Positions 14,044 through 15,011 of a DNA stretch of 15,011 nt are shown in pieces; position 1 is the stretch's first letter, and every line of letters starts with the position of its first letter. The position numbers and the translations under genes are program-made. The notes below the pieces were generated by a model that did no database searches, had not been told where the DNA came from, and worked only from the letters and a program-made list of their open reading frames with translations. Location: positions 1-15,011 of the forward strand of contig CAIYTL010000070.1 in NCBI GenBank assembly GCA_903929105.1, in the 5' to 3' direction. The DNA comes from an uncultured Micrococcales bacterium. GTDB lineage: Bacteria > Actinomycetota > Actinomycetes > Actinomycetales > Microbacteriaceae.

Positions 14044-15011
14044 TTAGCTAAGCAGCGTTGAGATTCCTGGTTCGCCTCGAGTTAGCCGCAGGGCTTGTGC
14101 CGGCAGCGCTGCAATTGCTTCGGCGTGATGCTTGCGCGCATTGGCAGTGCCGCCCGGGCCAACAAACTCTTGCTTCGCAACACCTGAAGTCATCAAATCA
14201 ACAATGAGGTTGCGCTCGTGTTGCGACTGACTTGCACGCGTGAGAGCCTGATTTGTGCCAGCGGTTTGAGCTTGCACCACCTCTGCTGTTGCCACTCCAT
14301 GGTCATCGTGGCGCCGCAAAGCAGTTTTGCGACCGGCAATGTTTGCTTTTTGGGCTGAGGTTTTTGCTACGTTCACCCAGTCGCCGCTTGGCTGTTGGTG
14401 TGACACAAGTTTGTAAACAAACCCAGCGGTTGGGGCTCCCGAGCCGGTTGCCACAGAAGTGCCAACGCCATAAGAGTCGACTGGGGCTGCAGCCAGCGCC
14501 GCGATGGCATATTCATCGAGGTCGTTAGTGACGGTGATTTTGGTGTTCTTAGCACCTAGATTGTCAAGCAGGGCGCGCACTTTTGCGATTTCAATCGCCA
14601 AGTCACCCGAGTCGATTCGAACCGCACCAAGCTCAGTGCCAGCAACTTCGATGGCTTTTCGCACACCCGCTTCAATGTTGTAGGTATCAATCAGCAGTGT
14701 GGTTGCACTGCCAAAAGTTTCAATCTGGGCTCTAAAAGCAGCTTCTTCGGTGTCGTGCATCAAAGTGAAGGCGTGCGCAGCCGTGCCCATGGTTGGAATG
14801 TTCCAACTGCGTCCAGCTTCGAGGTTTGAAGTTGCCGAGAATCCGGCTATGTAAGCAGCGCGGGCCGCGGCAACCGCAGCAATTTCGTTCACTCTGCGAC
14901 TACCCATTTCGGCAAGGGTTCGACCAACGGCGGCGCTTTTCATGCGGGCGGCGGCACTGGCAACGGCAGTGTCAAAGTTCAAAACTGAAAGCACGAGGGT
15001 TTCAAGCACAA
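14044..15011 (-). CDS. pncB: Nicotinate phosphoribosyltransferase, C-terminal part (5' end outside window)
   Basis: About 322 codons of a family usually near 430-440 residues are present; the gene runs off the window end, so its start is not visible. The enzyme makes nicotinate mononucleotide from nicotinate and PRPP with ATP, the entry step of NAD salvage. Visible motifs: LNFDTAVASAAARMK, EMGSRRVNE, FSATSNLEAG, then GTAAHAFTLMHDTEEAAF, whose histidine (14773-14775) matches the conserved active-site His; RIDSGDLAIE, TNDLDEYAI and DSYGVGTSVATG near the phosphate-binding region; and a C-terminal ARKHHAEAIAALP. No disruption is seen. Together with NudC, which breaks NAD(H), the window holds both a synthetic and a degradative NAD gene, though far apart. 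No good terminator separates it from the convergent DUF3039 gene. Confidence 0.95.
   Translation of the reverse strand, partial: VLETLVLSVLNFDTAVASAAARMKSAAVGRTLAEMGSRRVNEIAAVAAARAAYIAGFSATSNLEAGRSWNIPTMGTAAHAFTLMHDTEEAAFRAQIETFGSATTLLIDTYNIEAGVRKAIEVAGTELGAVRIDSGDLAIEIAKVRALLDNLGAKNTKITVTNDLDEYAIAALAAAPVDSYGVGTSVATGSGAPTAGFVYKLVSHQQPSGDWVNVAKTSAQKANIAGRKTALRRHDDHGVATAEVVQAQTAGTNQALTRASQSQHERNLIVDLMTSGVAKQEFVGPGGTANARKHHAEAIAALPAQALRLTRGEPGISTLLS

Noticed and set aside
14032..14056. Inverted repeat GCTGCT/AGCAGC between the DUF3039 and pncB stops.
   Set aside because: The stem is only 6 bp with a 13-nt loop and no T-tract on either side, too weak to call a terminator.

Overview
The window looks like chromosomal core sequence from a small-genome actinobacterium, most likely Microbacteriaceae (freshwater Rhodoluna/Aquiluna-like). 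The grounds are moderate G+C for an actinobacterium (estimated by eye), very short intergenic gaps, TTG starts, TANNNT-type -10 boxes with possible leaderless starts, and gene order. The organism is inferred, not proven. No phage, IS element, integrase, CRISPR array or rRNA was seen. No gene-free stretch exceeds 300 bases.

Region 1 (1-4522) is DNA repair and NAD metabolism. It holds the 3' end of an AdnB-like helicase-nuclease (+), a convergent aminoglycoside phosphotransferase-fold protein with a degenerate catalytic loop (-), then nudC and uvrD2 (+), which abut with no gap.

Region 2 (4479-11178) is a conserved block. A degenerate ThiF/E1-like protein with an N-terminal peptide-clamp-like segment and a DUF2342 metalloprotease-family gene form a minus-strand unit. 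Divergent from it on + are ylbL (PDZ plus Lon-type serine protease, membrane anchored) and a UPF0182 seven-helix membrane protein. From memory, the order and orientations match Mycobacterium tuberculosis Rv3201c (adnB), Rv3199c (nudC), Rv3198c (uvrD2), Rv3196, Rv3195, Rv3194c, Rv3193c. The whiB7, ABC1-kinase and mycoredoxin genes found there are absent here.

Region 3 (11179-15011) contains the initiator tRNA gene with a strong terminator, an uncharacterised secreted protein, a membrane-anchored HtrA-type protease with a PDZ domain, a small DUF3039 zinc-ribbon-like protein, and on the minus strand the C-terminal part of nicotinate phosphoribosyltransferase (pncB), cut by the window end.

Two themes recur: envelope proteolysis (YlbL, HtrA, perhaps DUF2342) and NAD turnover (NudC, PncB). 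I did not find a clearly new multi-gene system. The least explained items are the orphan E1-like protein beside DUF2342, the pseudo-kinase-like protein and the secreted basic protein.
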